Positions 36,745 through 40,346 of a DNA stretch of 40,346 nt are shown here, in pieces. The notes beneath the pieces are model-generated. The model ran no database searches, was not told the origin of the DNA, and worked only from the letters and a program-made list of their open reading frames with translations. The translations under genes and the position numbers were made by a program. Position 1 is the stretch's first letter, and each line of letters opens with the position of its first letter. Source of the stretch: Bifidobacterium breve (GTDB taxonomy: Bacteria; Actinomycetota; Actinomycetes; S36-B12); NCBI GenBank assembly GCA_945861925.1, contig CAMAWO010000005.1:1-40346 (forward strand), written 5' to 3'.

Positions 36745-37880
36745 CAGCCGATAACCCGGCCCACGCCGGAGAACCGCTCCTTGTACCAGGGGCCGAGGAA
36801 GTCGATGATCTCGACGCCATCTGAGGGGTTGGAGGCGCTGACCATCTTGCCGTTGCCTACGTAGATCGCCACGTGTCGGGCGCCACTTCCGAAGTAGAAG
36901 ACCAGGTCCCCAGGCTGAATCTCCGATACCGGTACGCGCTGCGTCTGGTCCCACTGCGTATAGCTCAGGGCGGTCAGCCCGACACCGGACTTCGCCCAGG
37001 CGGCCGAGGTGAGCTTCGAGCAGTCCCACGAGTCCGGCGGGCGGGCGCTATACGAGTACGGCTCACCGACTTGCGCCAGCGCGTACTGGACAGCGGCCTG
37101 TGCGCGCGATCCACCGCTGTAGCCGCCACCCGAAGCGGCGGCACCGTCTGGGGAGGTGGTCCTGCCACCTTGGCGACTCGGATCGCTGCCGCCAGACGCA
37201 GCCTCGGCCGGGCCGGCAGCAGCGGCTTGGCGTGCTTCCTCTCTTTGCTGCTGTGCGCGCTCGGCCTGAACTCGGGCGAGCAGTTCCCTGTCCTCCTGTC
37301 GGAGATTGTCCAGAATGGACTGCGCCTGCCCGAGCCGCTCGGTAACGCGCGCCTCGGCTGAGCTCATTTCCGCCTCAAGTGCCTCGGCCTGAGCCTCCTG
37401 GTCGGACGCTTCAGCCTCCGTCTGGGCGAGGCGCAGTCGCGCCGTCTGCGCCTGCCTGATCTGCGCCGCCTGGGTCAACGCCACCTGGTCCATCACAGAG
37501 GCCTGCGCGAGGAACTCAACCGGATCCTCAGCCAGTAACAACTTCAGCGCTGGGTCGATCCCGCCCGAGGCGTATAGGGAGCGCGCGAGGTCTCCCAGCA
37601 CGGCCTGCGTCTGATTCAACTCCTTTCGTTGGCTCTGGAGTTCCCCCTGCACCGAATCCAGCTTCTGCCGAACAGCCGTCAACCGATCGGCTGCCCGCGA
37701 GGCCTCCTCATGCGCTGCGCCCGCCTGCATCTCGAGATCGCGGACCAGCACCTCCACCTCTTGAATGTCCGCCTGCGGAGCTGCCATCCCCGAAGTGGAG
37801 CCGAGCGCAACAGCAGCGAAGGACAAGACGACCGTCGCCACCGCGGCGACGATACGCCGACCGAGAAGGGACTGGGGCAC
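36744..37880 (-). CDS. NlpC/P60 peptidoglycan hydrolase with N-terminal coiled coil (RipA-like)
   Basis: Signal peptide; long heptad region; VQYALAQVGEPYSYSARPPDSWDCSKLTSAAW (catalytic Cys), GDLVFYFGSGARHVAIYVGNGKMVSA (His). Confidence 0.92.
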   Translation of the reverse strand: MPQSLLGRRIVAAVATVVLSFAAVALGSTSGMAAPQADIQEVEVLVRDLEMQAGAAHEEASRAADRLTAVRQKLDSVQGELQSQRKELNQTQAVLGDLARSLYASGGIDPALKLLLAEDPVEFLAQASVMDQVALTQAAQIRQAQTARLRLAQTEAEASDQEAQAEALEAEMSSAEARVTERLGQAQSILDNLRQEDRELLARVQAERAQQQREEARQAAAAGPAEAASGGSDPSRQGGRTTSPDGAAASGGGYSGGSRAQAAVQYALAQVGEPYSYSARPPDSWDCSKLTSAAWAKSGVGLTALSYTQWDQTQRVPVSEIQPGDLVFYFGSGARHVAIYVGNGKMVSASNPSDGVEIIDFLGPWYKERFSGVGRVIG

Positions 37881-37926
37881 GGAGATGCTCTCCTATCGTC
37901 GGGGCAACGCTCGCGAGCGTCGGGGT

Positions 37927-37959
37927 CCGCTCCAACTGTGTGACGGAGCAGGTTTTTTT
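37927..37959 (+). terminator. Possible intrinsic terminator, plus strand
   Basis: GCTCC-AACTGTGTGAC-GGAGC-AGG-TTTTTTT. Confidence 0.45.
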
Positions 37960-38111
37960 AGTATGCCGGGGGCAGTGCAGTGAACTCGCGGACCTTTGGT
38001 CAAGGTTCGATGAAGACCTCGTTCGACCGTGAGGAGTGAGTTGGACGGCAAGAAGCACGCGTGAGGCTGGCGGCTCGCGTAGAAGGCGGGTCTAGTCCCA
38101 CGAGCGGAACC

Positions 38112-38747
38112 ATGGCAGTCACAGGGATGGACGTGACGTCGCAGGACCTGACGCTGCACTGCTTCCTGGAGGTCAGCGCCGGCGATTGGGCGCCCGCCTT
38201 GGCCTTCTGGCTGGGTGTTCGACGGCGACTGCGGGACGACGTGGGGATCCCTGTTCGCCGCGAGTTGCACGCGGTTGACTTCCTGTCCGGCCGAGGTAAC
38301 CCGTCCTTGGAGTCGAGCTGGAATCGGAGCAAGGCCGAGCGGCTTCGGGCCCGACTGCGGCTCGTGGAAGCGGTCGCTGGGGTGCCGATCTCGTTGAGCA
38401 TTACCTACGGCGATGGTGGTCAACGCTCAGCGGTGTACAGGGCCGGGTTGAACGACTTGGACCGACGCCTGAGTAGGTCCCTGGACCACGGGCTTGTCAT
38501 GGTCGACGGCGACGGGACGGACCCCGCCTACCCGGACGCCCATCGCGAGCTCGACCTGCGCAGCCGCCGGGTCGTCGAGGATCCCTGGCGTCAGGGCTCG
38601 AACAGCAATCAGTGGATCGTGACTGCCAACTTCGTCGCCTACCTGGCATTCCAGGACCTGCGCCGGAACAAGCCGGCGCTCCAGGGGTGGTACGCGCAAT
38701 ACTTCAGTGACCAGAACGTGCACGGCGGTCCCCGCCGGTTCAGTTGA
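38112..38747 (+). CDS. DUF3800-like protein, N-terminus apparently degenerate
   Basis: VRRELHAVDFLSGRG, VYRAGLNDLDRRLSRSLDHGLVMVDGDGTDPAYPDAHRELDL, NQWIVTANFVAYLAFQ; the usual N-terminal DE-S/A-GD motif is not visible. Confidence 0.6.
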   Translation: MAVTGMDVTSQDLTLHCFLEVSAGDWAPALAFWLGVRRRLRDDVGIPVRRELHAVDFLSGRGNPSLESSWNRSKAERLRARLRLVEAVAGVPISLSITYGDGGQRSAVYRAGLNDLDRRLSRSLDHGLVMVDGDGTDPAYPDAHRELDLRSRRVVEDPWRQGSNSNQWIVTANFVAYLAFQDLRRNKPALQGWYAQYFSDQNVHGGPRRFS

Positions 38748-38789
38748 ATCCCCGGAGCCCTCCCCACCTGGGCTTGCTGTCATCTGGGG

Positions 38790-39150
38790 CGCGCGCACCT
38801 GCTGGTCGACAGCGACGGCGAGAGCATCGGCGATGAGGGCGTGCGACGCTGCATCGGTTCCCGGCAGAAGTGCGCGCAGGGCCGCACGGTCGCTGGCCGC
38901 TGGCAGCGGCCACCACCAACTGCGGATCCCCGTGCCATCGACGACGCTCATCCCGGGAACGAACCGGCCGGCGTCGACAAGGGCCCCTGCCAGTTCAGTC
39001 ACCTCGGCCAGCAGCGACGCCGGGAGTTCTCCACCGTCCACGCCGCCATTCTGGCAAAGCGCTGCTGGCCGCAGGAACCCGGTCGAGTCGCGAAGGGCTC
39101 GCTCCGGTCGGCTTCTCGTTCCGCACTCGGGGTAGGGCATCCACATCGGG
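38790..39150 (-). pseudogene. Fragment resembling the N-terminal region of an actinobacterial SNF2-family helicase
   Basis: Minus-strand ALRDSTGFLRPAAL...GGELPASLLAEVTELAGALVDAGRFVPGMSVVDGTGIRSWWWPLPAASDRAALRALLPGTDAASHALIADALAVAVDQQVR; no helicase motifs follow. Confidence 0.35.
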
Positions 39151-39189
39151 TTCCCAGCTGGGATCGATGCGTCAAGGGAGAGTTCGGCA

Positions 39190-39413
39190 GGGGTGCTCGG
39201 TTCGAGGAACTCGACGATGACGTCCTGATGTCGCGCCTGTTCACGGCCGCAGAAGTCGAGGTCGCACGACTCGCGCTGACGCAGTTTTCGGGGACCGACC
39301 TCGACGTCGTCGTCCGCGGCCTGGGGCTTGGCTTCACCGCCCTGACGGTGCCGGCGGATCCGCGGGTGCGATCGATGGCCGTCGTCGAGGCGCTCGGCCC
39401 GGTGAAGCGCTGG
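39190..39413 (+). pseudogene. Truncated spermidine-synthase-like fragment
   Basis: FEELDDDVLMSRLFTAAEVEVARLALTQFSGTDLDVVVRGLGLGFTALTVPADPRVRSMAVVEALGPVKRW, then runs into the IS remnant. Confidence 0.5.
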
Positions 39414-39574
39414 ACCCAGCGGAACAAGGTGACGTGATCCACGTCGATGCCGCGCTCGTTGATGCGGCTCCGGAGGACCTCCAACAGGATCACATGAGAA
39501 GGGAACCGGAACCCCTCGAACGCCGAAGGGGCCCGCACGAGCGGCCTCGGGCGATCCGTCAACGCAACAGTGCC
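39401..39574 (-). mobile_element. 5'-end remnant of an IS6-family element
   Basis: Minus-strand FEGFRFPSHVILLEVLRSRINERGIDVDHVTLFRWVQRFT (39520-39401). Upstream GGCACTGTTGCG (39574-39563) resembles the IS6/IS26 terminal repeat start GGCACTGTTGCAAA. Confidence 0.75.
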
Positions 39575-39690
39575 GCGAGGCGCAGTCAGACTCATAGGAA
39601 CGGGCTAAAGAAGGTGCTAAAACCTCATAATCGATGGATTCTGACAGTTCACACATCGCTGATAGTTATTGGTATCGCACGACTATTTGA

Positions 39691-39734
39691 AGGTGGTTCG
39701 CCGGGGGCTCGGACCCGAACCTACGGATTATGGG
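39691..39734 (-). other. Degenerate tRNA-like 3' half, possible attachment-site scar
   Basis: Minus strand CCCATAA-TCCGT-AGGT-TCGGG-TCCGAGC-CCCCG-GCGAACC-ACC; T33 and part of the T-stem pairing are lost. Confidence 0.4.
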
Positions 39735-39873
39735 CCTGCGGACCCTCCCCATGCATGAGAGCCGCAATTCAGTGCTATCCGGCACTTTCACGCCGCTGAG
39801 GCTCACGCATGCCCACCCATGCCCACCCAGGCTCAGGAAGAAAGGGCCAGCGCAACGGGTGCGCTCGGCGGCA

Positions 39874-40344
39874 TCAACGTTGGAACACCGTCAAGTGGGG
39901 GAGCACCTTGCCACATGCCTGGACGATGTCGCGGGCCTTGTCCAGGTCAGCGAGGACGACATCGGGCTCGATCTGGGTGTCCGGGTCGGGGTACTCCGTG
40001 TCGTTCCTGGTGCTCCGCATGCGTGGCACGGGACGCAGGAGGGCGCCCATGGACCCGGCGAACTGAGCGAGGGCGGCCTGCTCCACGGCGACGTGGCCGC
40101 CGGCGCGGGTCGGTCGCAGTCCCTGTGCCTGGAGCAGGGAGCTCAACGCTTTGCGGACGCCGTCCCACAGGTTCGCGTACGCGGAGTACCAGCGGCCCGA
40201 GGACGCCGCATCGCTGGCCGTGTCGATCGCTTCCTCAGCCTGGGCAAGCAGCGCATTCGCGAGGTCCATCGACGCCGTGACGATCTCCAACTCACGGCGA
40301 TCGAGCATCGCGACGATCGTGTCCCGACCGGGTGCCCAACTCAC
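39874..40344 (-). CDS. HEPN-like domain protein (SAV_6107-type), possibly truncated by the window edge
   Basis: ANALLAQAEEAIDTASDAASSGRWYSAYANLWDGVRKALSSLLQAQGLRPT...MRSTRNDTEYPDPDTQIEPDVVLADLDKARDIV. Confidence 0.55.
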   Translation of the reverse strand: MSWAPGRDTIVAMLDRRELEIVTASMDLANALLAQAEEAIDTASDAASSGRWYSAYANLWDGVRKALSSLLQAQGLRPTRAGGHVAVEQAALAQFAGSMGALLRPVPRMRSTRNDTEYPDPDTQIEPDVVLADLDKARDIVQACGKVLPHLTVFQR

Positions 40345-40346
40345 GA

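Noticed and set aside
36745-37029. N-terminal extension of the membrane-methyltransferase ORF
   Set aside because: The extension is antisense-frame noise inside the NlpC/P60 gene; ATG at 36744 gives a natural overlap and a sensible TM start.
38427-39656. 409-aa minus-strand ORF as one gene
   Set aside because: It reads antisense to the DUF3800 ORF, a helicase-like fragment and a spermidine-synthase-like fragment in succession; best explained as chance high-GC openness over a mosaic.
39808-39835. CCCACCCATGCCCACCCAG mini-tandem
   Set aside because: Simple sequence of two units, not array-like.
1-40346. CRISPR array, rRNA operon, intact tRNA gene
   Set aside because: No spaced direct repeats, no rRNA-like sequence, and only 3'-half tRNA scars were found.

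Overview
High-GC actinobacterial chromosome segment read from sequence and the ORF track only. (1) About 0.3-5.7 kb is a sugar/sugar-acid catabolic cluster (SDR, Zn-dependent dehydrogenase, FAH-type hydrolase, SMP-30 lactonase, divergent IlvD/Edd dehydratase). It is followed by an EamA transporter, a uridine-kinase-like protein without a Walker A motif, a secreted acetolactate decarboxylase, a BNR-type lipoprotein, a zinc-ribbon protein and a second EamA transporter. (2) About 11.3-22.2 kb is a near-complete coproporphyrin-type heme locus. hemA, a hemC-hemD fusion and a translationally coupled DHA2 MFS exporter lie on the minus strand. hemE-hemY-hemQ-hemH-hemB-hemL lie divergently on the plus strand. 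(3) About 22.2-33 kb and 38-40.3 kb are accessory and decaying: IS6-type transposase scars, three damaged copies of one toxin-antitoxin family, a vapBC pair between imperfect 86-bp direct repeats of an MFS 3' end, a TOTE-like archaeo-eukaryotic primase/SF2 helicase, a dead tyrosine integrase, and a tRNA-Thr 3'-half that looks like an attachment site. (4) About 33.5-37.9 kb holds lnt, a membrane-domain/methyltransferase fusion and an NlpC/P60 hydrolase. The strongest points for follow-up are the primase-helicase with its island context, the repeat-flanked vapBC insertion, a two-copy intergenic hairpin family (265-333 and 7343-7411), and the MFS exporter coupled to hemA-hemCD. No rRNA, intact tRNA or CRISPR array was seen.
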